From Bifidobacteriaceae bacterium (GTDB lineage Bacteria > Actinomycetota > Actinomycetes > Actinomycetales > WQXJ01): a stretch of DNA of 48,945 bases. Shown here piece by piece: positions 1-7,313 of this stretch (within the stretch, counting starts at the first letter, position 1; every line of letters starts with the position of its first letter). The notes beneath the pieces are model-generated. The model had not been told where the DNA came from and did not search any database. It was given only the letters and a program-made list of their open reading frames with translations. Where the stretch lies: the NCBI GenBank assembly GCA_031270825.1, contig JAISXH010000031.1:1-48945 (forward strand), given 5' to 3'. The position numbers and the translations under genes are program-made.

Positions 1-2
1 AG

Positions 3-125
3 GGCGCGTTGCCGGTGACCGGGGCTGGTTCGCCTGCGGGTCTGGTGGTGTTGGCGCTGGTGTTGGTGCTGGCGGGCGGGGCGGCGGCATCGTCCGCCAG
101 GCGCCGCGCCGCACGGCCCTGGTGA
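3..125 (+). CDS. C-terminus of an LPXTG cell-wall-anchored protein (partial)
   Basis: Only the last 40 codons are in the window, and the gene begins upstream of base 1. The frame starting at base 3 reads a textbook sortase sorting signal. LPVTG is encoded at bases 9-23, a hydrophobic stretch rich in Leu, Val and Ala follows, and an Arg-rich tail ends at TGA 123-125. In this family, sortase cleaves between Thr and Gly and joins the protein to peptidoglycan, so the product should be a surface protein. Its function cannot be told from the tail. The tripartite arrangement makes chance unlikely despite the short length. Confidence 0.72.
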   Translation, partial: GALPVTGAGSPAGLVVLALVLVLAGGAAASSARRRAARPW

Positions 126-428
126 GCCGGCACCGGTCGGGCCACCCGCCGCCTCGGCCGATGGCGTGAGCCCGCGACTCGCGCCGAAGCCAGGCGCGCG
201 CGTGATGGCGCCGTGCACACAACAGGTTTGGGGCGGCGGCCGAGCCTCCGGCCCTCTCCTCCGAGCGGGTGCCGGCGGCGGGACCGACTCGCGGGATAGA
301 CTGTCCGCGCAAGTTGACGAGCGCAGAGATTCGCTGGTGCTTTTGGGTCCCCCCGGCGGGCCGGGCGGCGCCAAACTGAGGGCTCGCCGCGGCGGTGTGT
401 CAAGGCCCTGACGCCCGGGACGGGCGGT
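126..428. other. Intergenic region without a convincing gene
   Basis: About 300 bases separate the LPXTG tail from the ftsK promoter candidate. Short open frames here have no recognisable domain and no ribosome binding site, and I see no RNA gene. A GC-rich patch near 350-375 could fold but is not followed by a T-tract. Confidence 0.4.
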
Positions 429-434
429 TAGCCT
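429..434 (+). promoter_or_regulatory. Candidate -10 box (TAGCCT) for ftsK
   Basis: TAGCCT fits the actinobacterial TAnnnT -10 pattern. It predicts a transcript start near base 441, just where the ftsK frame becomes open at 445. A weak -35 (CTGACG, 408-413) lies 15 bases upstream. The box matters because it places transcription well upstream of the first ordinary start codon of ftsK at 808. Confidence 0.35.
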
Positions 435-807
435 GAATGGGTAGCTGGTTCGGCGGCGCCGCGGGGAAGTCAACGACCCCAGGCGCCGGCAGGCCAACCA
501 CGTCAGACACGGGAAGCAAACAGCCTCTAGGAAGACCGGGAAGCAGGAGAGAGTCACGCCCAGGAATTCGCGCCCTCAGGGTAGGAGCGCCGCGACCCCA
601 AGGACACGGGCAGGATCGGCCGCGCCCCAAACCGCCCGCACCCAGGTCCAACCGGGAGCGAGCGGCGCCCCCAACCGCCCGGGCGCGCAGCGCGGCGCCC
701 GGAGCGGCGCCCAGAGTGGCGCCCAGAGCGGTGCCGAATCCGACCAGCGATCCAGCAACATAGCCGTCAGGGCCACCAAGGGAGCTTGGCTCGGCCTGGC
801 CCATGGC

Positions 808-3318
808 GTGGGCGCCGGGGCCAGGCGGTTCGGGCGGGACGCCCGCGGGCTGCCGCCTGAACACCGCCGCGACGGCGCCGCCCTGGCGCTGATCTGCCTG
901 GCCTTGGTGGTGGCGGCCCAGAGTTGGTTCGGGCTCAGCGGCGCCGCTGGCGGCGCCATCGAATGGGCGGTGGCGGGCAGCTTCGGCGTGCTCGGCAAAG
1001 CTCTGCCCGTGGTGCTGGTCTTTCTGGCCGTCAGGTTGATGCGCCATCCCGAGCAGGCCGAAGACAACGGCCGCATCTCCATAGGCTTCACCACTTTGAT
1101 TGTGGCCCTGGCCGCGATGATCCACATTGGTCGCGGCCAGCCCAACCCGGCAGACGGCTGGGGCCCCGTCCGGGCGGCCGGCGGAGCTGTGGGCCTGATC
1201 GGCACGCCTTTGGCCGCCCTGGTCACCCCGGCCATAGCCTTCGTGATCTTCCTGCTGCTAGCCTTCTTCGGCCTCTTAGTGCTGACCAAGACGCCGGTGG
1301 CGCGGATTCCGCAACGCCTGCGCGAGGGCTGGACGGCGCTCGGCCTGGGACGGGGCGAACGTGACGGGGGCCGGCCGGATCAACCCGCGCTCAAGCTGGC
1401 CGAGGGCTACGCCCACGACGAGGCCTACCGCCGTCCTGAAGAAGCGACCGACGGCCAGCGCAAGTCAACCCGTCGCCGCGCCGGCCACGGCCGCCGAGCC
1501 CAGTTCGACCCCGCGCCTGATCTGGGCCAAACGCCCCCGCAGGGCCAGACGGACATCTCGGACCAGGACACGGCCGATCTGGCTGCCAAAGACGGCCAAG
1601 CGGCTGGTGAGGCGGGAGGCCCGGGGGGACCAAACGGCATCGGGCAAGGGGCGCGGGCCGGAACAGACGGGCAAAGCCGGCCGTCTGGGCGCGGCCCGTC
1701 TGACGCCGGGGGGACCAGGCCGCACAAAGTGCCCGGCCCAGGCGCCCAAGGCGAACTGACCGGCGACCTGCTCTATCAACTGCCGGCGGCGGAGCTGCTG
1801 GTCAAAGAGCTGCCGAAGCACGATCAAGGCGAAGGCGCGGCGAACATGGTGGAGGCGCTGTCTGGCGTCTTCGAACAATTCTCGGTCGACGCGGCGGTGA
1901 CCGGATTCACCTGCGGCCCCACCGTCACACGCTATGAGGTCGAACTCGGGCCGGGGGTCAAAGTCGAGCGGATCACCCAGCTGCAGCGAAACATCGCCTA
2001 TGCGGTCGCCAGCCCGGAGATCCGGATCCTCTCGCCCATACCAGGCAAATCGGCGGTCGGAATCGAGATTCCGAACAAGGAACGCGAGACCGTCCCGCTG
2101 GGAGATGTGCTGGCCAGCCCGGTGGCGCGGCGCAACACCCACCCCATGGTGGTGGCGCTGGGCAAGGACGTGGGCGGCGGCTATGTGGTGGCGAATCTGA
2201 CCAAGATGCCGCACCTGCTGGTCGCCGGCGCAACTGGCTCCGGCAAGTCCTCCTTCGTCAACTCGATGGTGGTGTCGTTGCTGATGCGCGCCACCCCGGA
2301 CCAGGTCCGGATGGTGCTGATCGACCCGAAACGGGTTGAGCTAACCATCTACGCCGGCATCCCGCACCTGATCACGCCCATCATCACCGACCCCAAGAAG
2401 GCGGCGGAGGCCCTCGACTGGGTGGTGCGTGAGATGGACGCGCGCTACGACGACTTGGAGCGTTACGGACTCAAACACCTCGATGACTTCAACAAAGCGG
2501 TCCGCTCCGGCGCCATCAAGGCACCGCCAGACGCGGCCCGTCCGCTGCGGCCCTATCCCTATCTATTAGTGGTGGTGGACGAGCTGGCGGACTTGATGAT
2601 GGTGGCGCCCCGCGATGTCGAGGCGTCGGTCCAGCGGATCACCCAACTGGCGCGGGCGGCCGGCATCCACCTGGTGATCGCCACCCAGCGGCCTTCGGTC
2701 GACGTGGTCACCGGTGTGATCAAGGCCAACATCCCCTCGCGGATGGCCTTTGCGACCACGTCGCAGACCGACTCGCGCGTGGTGTTGGACCAACATGGCG
2801 CCGAGCGGCTGATTGGCCAGGGCGACGCGCTGTTCCTGCCCTACGGCTCCTCGCGGCCGATGCGATTGCAGGGCGCTTGGGTCGGCGAATCGGAGATCCA
2901 CGCGGTGGTGGATTACGTCAAGTCCCAGGCCGAAGCCGAATACCGGCCCGATGTCACCGCCCAGGCGGCCCGCCGGCGGGTGGTTGAAGAAGACATCGGC
3001 GACGACTTGGACCTCCTGCTCCAGGCCGCCGAACAGGTCATCACCACGCAGTTCGGCTCGACTTCGATGCTCCAGCGCAAGCTCCGGATCGGCTTCGCCA
3101 AAGCCGGTCGGCTGATGGATCTGTTGGAGAGCCGGGGAGTGGTGGGGCCATCCGAAGGGGCCAAAGCTCGTCAAGTGCTGGCGCCTCCAGAGTCCCTGGC
3201 CGCCACCCTGGCGCTGCTCAGCGGCCAGGATCCGGTCACCGGAGAGGCGATCTCACCGGTCGCGCCGTCCATCGACACAGCCGATGACGAACCCGAAGGC
3301 GCCGCCAATTCCGTCTAG
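808..3318 (+). CDS. ftsK: DNA translocase FtsK/SpoIIIE
   Basis: Septal hexameric ATPase that pumps chromosomal DNA and coordinates segregation with division. From the GTG at 808 it is 836 residues. An N-terminal membrane domain has about four hydrophobic segments (residues 25-155), then comes an Arg/Gly/Asp-rich linker to about 310, and then the motor. Walker A is GATGSGKS (about 474-481), the Walker B stretch around VVVDELAD lies near 590, and a C-terminal winged-helix gamma domain begins near 730. GTG 808 is the first ordinary start, but the frame is open from 445. The upstream codons, including AVRATKGAWLGLAHGVG just before 808, read like the basic N-terminus of actinobacterial FtsK, so the real start is probably upstream. 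A Shine-Dalgarno-like AGGAGAGA at 545-552 sits before an in-frame ACG at 556. pgsA follows 131 bases later. Confidence 0.95.
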   Translation: MGAGARRFGRDARGLPPEHRRDGAALALICLALVVAAQSWFGLSGAAGGAIEWAVAGSFGVLGKALPVVLVFLAVRLMRHPEQAEDNGRISIGFTTLIVALAAMIHIGRGQPNPADGWGPVRAAGGAVGLIGTPLAALVTPAIAFVIFLLLAFFGLLVLTKTPVARIPQRLREGWTALGLGRGERDGGRPDQPALKLAEGYAHDEAYRRPEEATDGQRKSTRRRAGHGRRAQFDPAPDLGQTPPQGQTDISDQDTADLAAKDGQAAGEAGGPGGPNGIGQGARAGTDGQSRPSGRGPSDAGGTRPHKVPGPGAQGELTGDLLYQLPAAELLVKELPKHDQGEGAANMVEALSGVFEQFSVDAAVTGFTCGPTVTRYEVELGPGVKVERITQLQRNIAYAVASPEIRILSPIPGKSAVGIEIPNKERETVPLGDVLASPVARRNTHPMVVALGKDVGGGYVVANLTKMPHLLVAGATGSGKSSFVNSMVVSLLMRATPDQVRMVLIDPKRVELTIYAGIPHLITPIITDPKKAAEALDWVVREMDARYDDLERYGLKHLDDFNKAVRSGAIKAPPDAARPLRPYPYLLVVVDELADLMMVAPRDVEASVQRITQLARAAGIHLVIATQRPSVDVVTGVIKANIPSRMAFATTSQTDSRVVLDQHGAERLIGQGDALFLPYGSSRPMRLQGAWVGESEIHAVVDYVKSQAEAEYRPDVTAQAARRRVVEEDIGDDLDLLLQAAEQVITTQFGSTSMLQRKLRIGFAKAGRLMDLLESRGVVGPSEGAKARQVLAPPESLAATLALLSGQDPVTGEAISPVAPSIDTADDEPEGAANSV

Positions 3319-3437
3319 GAATTCCCCGAAAGCGTCCCGCAGTACGAGCTGACCAGCGAAAACTCCCCGTGTGCGGGTTGGGTCCAAGATTGCGGGAATG
3401 ACTGGGGACTAACAATTCGCTGTGGTCGGCGGATTGC

Positions 3438-3449
3438 TAGGCTAGGCAG
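3438..3449 (+). promoter_or_regulatory. Leaderless promoter -10 of pgsA
   Basis: TAGGCT (3438-3443) is followed by exactly six bases and then the GTG start. A -10 at this distance puts the transcript start at or next to the start codon, so the message would lack a 5' leader. A possible -35 is TTCGCT at 3416-3421, 16 bases upstream. Confidence 0.55.
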
Positions 3450-5285
3450 GTGCCGACCAAACCCGACCAGCCTGTGGCGCCGCCCCCGCTCGTCAACCTA
3501 GCCAATGCGTTGACAGTGCTGAGACTGGTTTTGGTGCCAGTGTTCGTAATTGTGTTCGTGCAGGATTCGGCGGCTTCGACCGGTTGGCGGGTCGCCGCCG
3601 CCGGGGTGTTCGCGTTTGCGGCTTTGACCGATCTTTACGACGGCCATCTGGCTCGCACTCGCGGCATCGTGACTGATTTCGGCAAACTGGCCGATCCAAT
3701 CGCGGATAAGGCGCTAATCGCCGCCGCCTTGATTTGTTTGTCCGTGTATGGATTGTTGTCGTGGTGGGTGACCGGGATCATCCTGGCTAGAGAAGTGGCC
3801 GTCACCGTGATTCGCATGGCTGTGGTCAAGTACCAGGTCATCGCGGCATCCTGGGGCGGCAAGGTGAAGACGGCGACCCAGGTCGCCGCCATTTTCGGTT
3901 TCCTGCTGCCGAGTACCTGGATCAACGACCACGGCAACGGCCTGATCGCGATGTTCGTCACGCTGCTCATGGTCGTGGCTGTGGCCGCGACCGTGGCCAC
4001 CGGCTTCGACTACGCGCTGACCGCTGGGGGAATTGTCCGCCGGGCCAAAGCTCAGGCGGCCCGGCCTGAGTCTGAGTCTGGGTCTGAGTCTGACTCTGAG
4101 GCCGGCGACAGCGCTGAGGCCATCGCCGGGCCCGTCGCCGTGTCGGTGGCGGCCGCTCCGGCGGGCGTCCAGTCCGAAGCTTTGCCCGATGCCGACCGCC
4201 CCACCCCAGCCCCAAGCACCGTCAGTCCTCCTGCCGCCGCACCAGCCGCCCAATCGGAGCCGCCGCCGCCCGCTGCGGCGGGCGCCGCCGCAGTTGGCTC
4301 GGGCGGCCAGGCCGAGCCGGCGCGGAAGCGGCCACGAGTGCGGTTCAAGCCGGTGCCCGGATCGGTTCCGTCTGGACAAGAGGCCAGCGCTTCGAGATCG
4401 GCCCAGAGCGACAGTGTGTCAGCGGCGCCGAAGGCGCCCACGCCGGGCGGCCCGTCAACAGGGATTGGCGCAACAGCGGCCGGCCCAACAGCGGCGCCTA
4501 GCCGAGCGGCGGCGCCAGCCGGCGCTGATCGGTCCCAGGACGGAGCTCCTCCGGGTGCCCGCAGATGGGCGCCGCCGCCGCGCCCGAGCTTCGTCATAGA
4601 CCGGTCCGCCCAGATCGGCTCAGACGCCTCGGCGAAGGCGCAACCTGCGGGCGCTGAACCGGCTTCGCAGCATCAGCCGGCGCCAGCCAGCGAAACCGTC
4701 AAGCCGACCCGGCCGGTCGAGGGTTGGCCAGATGCCGATTCGGCCCCGGTGCGGCCATCGGCCAGGCCGCCCACTGCGGCCCCGGCGGTTCGGGCGCCCG
4801 AATGGGAGCAACTGCGGACAGTGCGCCGGACCGCCGCCCCGCCGGCCGAGACGGCTCCGACACCCGCGACCGGGCCAACACCGGTTGGATCGGCGCCGCC
4901 AGCCGCGCCGCCAGCAGGCGCCTCGGCGGCCGGGACGGCCGGCGTGGCGGGACAGCCAGCGGAGCCGCCCACGGCGAGGACCTATGCAAGGCCCGCGAGC
5001 GCCGGCCGGCCGGCGACTGGCTCCCGTCCGGTCCCGGCCCCAGGAGCCTCGGGGCTGACGGGCGAGAGGACGGCATCGGCGGAAGGCAGGGAGCCGACGG
5101 CGCCACGTGCGCGACCGGTTGGAAGCTCTGCGCCAGAGCGCGCGGGGCTGGGAGACGGCCCGACGGCATCGGCGGCTGGCTCCATGGACGCCGCCCAGGC
5201 CGCGGCGGAAGCGCGACTGGCCGAACTCAAACGGCGTATAGGCTGGAACACGTCGCCGCGGCCCGGCAGCGGGGGAGAGGAGTAG
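3450..5285 (+). CDS. pgsA: CDP-alcohol phosphatidyltransferase (PgsA-like) with long disordered tail
   Basis: Membrane enzyme that condenses CDP-diacylglycerol with glycerol-3-phosphate to make phosphatidylglycerol phosphate. The first 190 or so residues are a normal PgsA with several membrane segments. They carry the CDP-alcohol signature DG-x2-AR-x8-G-x3-D-x3-D, seen as DGHLAR followed by DFGKLADPIAD (about residues 63-85). The remaining 420 residues are an Ala/Pro/Gly/Ser-rich tail that starts with a Ser-Glu/Asp stretch and ends in a short charged helix-like segment with the motif LAELKRRIGW. Family members are usually about 180-220 residues, so this protein is three times the normal size. 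The frame stays open for the whole tail, and cinA starts three bases after its stop. Another CDP-alcohol phosphotransferase specificity cannot be excluded. Confidence 0.88.
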   Translation: MPTKPDQPVAPPPLVNLANALTVLRLVLVPVFVIVFVQDSAASTGWRVAAAGVFAFAALTDLYDGHLARTRGIVTDFGKLADPIADKALIAAALICLSVYGLLSWWVTGIILAREVAVTVIRMAVVKYQVIAASWGGKVKTATQVAAIFGFLLPSTWINDHGNGLIAMFVTLLMVVAVAATVATGFDYALTAGGIVRRAKAQAARPESESGSESDSEAGDSAEAIAGPVAVSVAAAPAGVQSEALPDADRPTPAPSTVSPPAAAPAAQSEPPPPAAAGAAAVGSGGQAEPARKRPRVRFKPVPGSVPSGQEASASRSAQSDSVSAAPKAPTPGGPSTGIGATAAGPTAAPSRAAAPAGADRSQDGAPPGARRWAPPPRPSFVIDRSAQIGSDASAKAQPAGAEPASQHQPAPASETVKPTRPVEGWPDADSAPVRPSARPPTAAPAVRAPEWEQLRTVRRTAAPPAETAPTPATGPTPVGSAPPAAPPAGASAAGTAGVAGQPAEPPTARTYARPASAGRPATGSRPVPAPGASGLTGERTASAEGREPTAPRARPVGSSAPERAGLGDGPTASAAGSMDAAQAAAEARLAELKRRIGWNTSPRPGSGGEE

Positions 5286-5288
5286 GGC

Positions 5289-5807
5289 ATGTCGCCGTTT
5301 CGGAACATCGGGGGACTGGACAATGAGAAGCGGGCAGTCTCTCTAGTAGATTTACTGCGCGAACACGGCTTGACCGTGGCCACCGCCGAGTCGCTGACCG
5401 GCGGTTTGGTCAGCGCCGTGATAGTCGACGTGCCGGGCGCGTCCGCCGTGCTGCGTGGAGCAGTGGTGGCCTACGCCAACGAGATCAAACGTGACGTTCT
5501 CGGCGTTGACGGAGAGCTGCTGGAGGAACGCGGCGCCATCAACGGCACCGCCGCCGCGCAGATGGCGATCGGTGTCCGCGACTTAATGGGCGCCGATGTC
5601 GGCATCGCCACCACCGGCGTGGCCGGGCCCGATCCGGCGGACGGCGCCCAACCGGGGACGGCCTTCGTCGCTTGCTCGTGGGCCAAGGAAGAGCCGGCTG
5701 TTCGCGCGTTGCGCCTCGAAGGCGGCCGGGCGCAGGTGCGCACCCAAGTGGTGACCCGGGCGCTGGAGCTGGCCGAGGCCACCATCCGTCAGACTGCGGG
5801 AATATAG
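5289..5807 (+). CDS. pncC: CinA C-terminal domain protein (nicotinamide-nucleotide amidase)
   Basis: At 172 residues this is the stand-alone C-terminal domain of CinA. In characterised members it deamidates nicotinamide mononucleotide to nicotinate mononucleotide in NAD salvage. The family motif TAESLTGG is at residues 32-39, followed by the conserved GAVVAYANEIK and GIATTGVAGPDP segments. The ATG at 5289 is preceded by the purine-rich GGGAGAGGAG, three bases after the pgsA stop, so the two genes are probably co-transcribed. The order pgsA-cinA-clgR is common in actinobacteria. The N-terminal molybdopterin-binding half of full CinA is absent, as usual in this context. Confidence 0.9.
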   Translation: MSPFRNIGGLDNEKRAVSLVDLLREHGLTVATAESLTGGLVSAVIVDVPGASAVLRGAVVAYANEIKRDVLGVDGELLEERGAINGTAAAQMAIGVRDLMGADVGIATTGVAGPDPADGAQPGTAFVACSWAKEEPAVRALRLEGGRAQVRTQVVTRALELAEATIRQTAGI

Positions 5808-5816
5808 GATTGGCTC
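5805..5816 (+). promoter_or_regulatory. Leaderless promoter -10 of the clgR-like gene
   Basis: TAGGAT (5805-5810) lies six bases before ATG 5817 and overlaps the end of pncC. The spacing matches that at pgsA, lspA and other genes here and supports the upstream start for this gene. Confidence 0.5.
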
Positions 5817-6254
5817 ATGGCGTTTACCCCGGTGATGAACAGCCAACACATGACACCGGTCAGACCCGCGAATCAAGCGGAGGGTCCGAAGCGGTACCGT
5901 TTAACCAGCCATACTCAACCCAAAGCCAGCCATGCCGAGAAGGGGGGTGCGAAACCGATGGCCCTGTTGCGAAGCGAACTGGGCAGCGTGCTGAGATCAA
6001 ACCGGCTGCGCCAACGGCGCACCCTGCGTGACGTCTCGGCGGCGGCCAAGGTTTCCCTCGGCTATCTCAGCGAAGTTGAGCGCGGACAGAAAGAGGCCAG
6101 CTCAGAGTTGCTAGCCTCCATTTGCAACGCGCTGGGCACGCCGTTGTGGTCCACCCTGCGCGAGGTTTCGGACCGCTTGGCCGGTCAGGACGCGAACTGG
6201 GTTCCGGACACGGCGGAAGCGTTGTTCGAAGACGAGTTGGCGGGAGTGCGCTGA
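5817..6254 (+). CDS. clgR: ClgR-like XRE-family transcriptional regulator
   Basis: A helix-turn-helix regulator closely matching the ClgR family, which in actinobacteria activates clp protease and stress genes. The DNA-binding core runs from about residue 48 to 120 and contains RTLRDVSAAAKVSLGYLSEV followed by ERGQKEASSELLASICNAL. Most ClgR proteins begin near the internal ATG at 5958, which has AGGGGGG ten bases upstream. Starting at 5817 adds 47 polar residues but is supported by a well-placed TAGGAT -10. Either a leaderless long form or a leader with an internal start is possible. The gene is the last of the plus-strand run, and a hairpin follows at 6295. Confidence 0.85.
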   Translation: MAFTPVMNSQHMTPVRPANQAEGPKRYRLTSHTQPKASHAEKGGAKPMALLRSELGSVLRSNRLRQRRTLRDVSAAAKVSLGYLSEVERGQKEASSELLASICNALGTPLWSTLREVSDRLAGQDANWVPDTAEALFEDELAGVR

Positions 6255-6294
6255 ACACCGACACGGGTTTGCTCGTTCTCTAGCACACGATCAT

Positions 6295-6324
6295 TTTGGG
6301 CGCTGCCTTCGGGCGGTGCCCAAA
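6295..6324. terminator. Hairpin between convergent clgR and nei
   Basis: A 13-base stem closes a TTCG loop, with two G-U wobbles and no mismatch. It starts TTTGGGC and ends GCCCAAA. It sits 41 bases after the clgR stop and before the end of nei on the other strand, where a bidirectional terminator is expected. Only a short T-run (ATTT) follows on the plus strand. Confidence 0.6.
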
Positions 6325-6365
6325 GTCATTTAACGGCCGCTTCAGGCACGCTGGCCAAGTCGGGC

Positions 6366-6409
6366 CGGGCTCGCGCCGGGCTCGCGCCGGGCCCGCGCCG
6401 GACTCGCGC
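6366..6409. repeat. 11-bp tandem repeat, four copies
   Basis: Four consecutive copies of CGGGCTCGCGC, with single-base changes in the third and fourth copies, lie in the 261-base clgR/nei intergenic region. Nothing else is recognised in that region apart from the hairpin. Confidence 0.7.
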
Positions 6410-6515
6410 CGGCGGGCGAGTGACCGGGCGAATTGGGTCTGCCCCGGCGCGCATGTGACGGGGCTGGGCGGAGGCGCGCCGGGGCGGGTCGGATGTGACC
6501 GGCCCCCGCCGGCCG

Positions 6516-7313
6516 TCAACTGGGCTGGCAGGTGGGGCAGTAGAAGGCTGGGCGGTCGAGCGGCGGGACGCCGACCCGCATGACTGCGATCGGGGTCGAG
6601 CAGCGACGGCACGGTTGATGTTCGCGGCCATGGGCCAGACTCGTTTGACCGCGTCCGGTCAGGCCGGTGGCGGTGGGCGTGCGCGCATTGACTGAACGCC
6701 ACAGCAAACGGCGGGCATAGGCGAGGAGTCCGGGCAGGTCAGGGACCCGGTTGGCGGGACGATCCGGCCGGACCCGCCACTCGAACAGCGACTCGGCCAT
6801 ATAGATGGTGCCGATGCCCGCCACCACGGTTTGATCCAGCAGCGTGGTGCCAATACCGCGATCGCCCTGGGCCGCCACGCGCCCGGCGGCCTGGTCGGGA
6901 TCGAAATCTTCGGCCATCACATCCGGGCCCAGCCGACCAGTCAACCGTTCCAGGTCGCGGCTGCGCAGCAAATCGGCCATGCCCAGTCGCTGGCCGATCA
7001 CCACCCAGGACTGGTTGGCCAGCACCGCTCGCGCAGTCCAACGTTCGGCCCGAGAACCGCTCGCGGGACTCCCATCGACGGCCTTCTCGACCAGCCAGGC
7101 GCCATCCATCCGCAGATGGGAACGGAAGGTCAGCCCCGAATCGAGCCGCATCAGCAGATGCTTGCCGTAGGCGTCGACCCGCTCCACGGTCTGGCCGGTC
7201 AGGTCTGCGCCGGCCAGACTAGGCCAACGGAACAAGCAATAGGTGATGGTCTGGTCCACCAGGACTTGGCTCAGCCGCAGTGCCACCCGGCGCAGGATGT
7301 CTCCTTCTGGCAT
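6516..7313 (-). CDS. nei: Fpg/Nei family DNA glycosylase (endonuclease VIII-like)
   Basis: Bifunctional base-excision-repair enzyme that removes oxidised bases and cuts the abasic site. The protein begins MPEGD, giving the catalytic Pro2 and Glu3 of the family, so the ATG at 7313 is preferred over the GTG just before it. A C-terminal zinc finger with CRRC and YCPTC pairs closes the 265-residue protein. The GAGGAGG ribosome binding site lies within the end of lhr. The lhr stop codon TGA and this ATG share one base, so translation is coupled. Actinobacterial lhr and nei genes are often adjacent, which fits a repair operon. Confidence 0.93.
   Translation of the reverse strand: MPEGDILRRVALRLSQVLVDQTITYCLFRWPSLAGADLTGQTVERVDAYGKHLLMRLDSGLTFRSHLRMDGAWLVEKAVDGSPASGSRAERWTARAVLANQSWVVIGQRLGMADLLRSRDLERLTGRLGPDVMAEDFDPDQAAGRVAAQGDRGIGTTLLDQTVVAGIGTIYMAESLFEWRVRPDRPANRVPDLPGLLAYARRLLWRSVNARTPTATGLTGRGQTSLAHGREHQPCRRCSTPIAVMRVGVPPLDRPAFYCPTCQPS

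Noticed and set aside
166..411. 81-codon frame before ftsK
   Set aside because: There is no ribosome binding site, Arg/Gly-rich chance composition and no recognisable motif.
400..1289. Long minus-strand frames opposite the start of ftsK
   Set aside because: They are shadows of the GC-rich ftsK frame. Their composition is Arg/Pro/Ala-rich without domains, while the plus strand gives a continuous FtsK.
3334..3398. Inverted TCCCGCA/TGCGGGA pair after ftsK as a terminator
   Set aside because: The 7-base arms are 51 bases apart and have no T-tract, so a stable terminator is unlikely.
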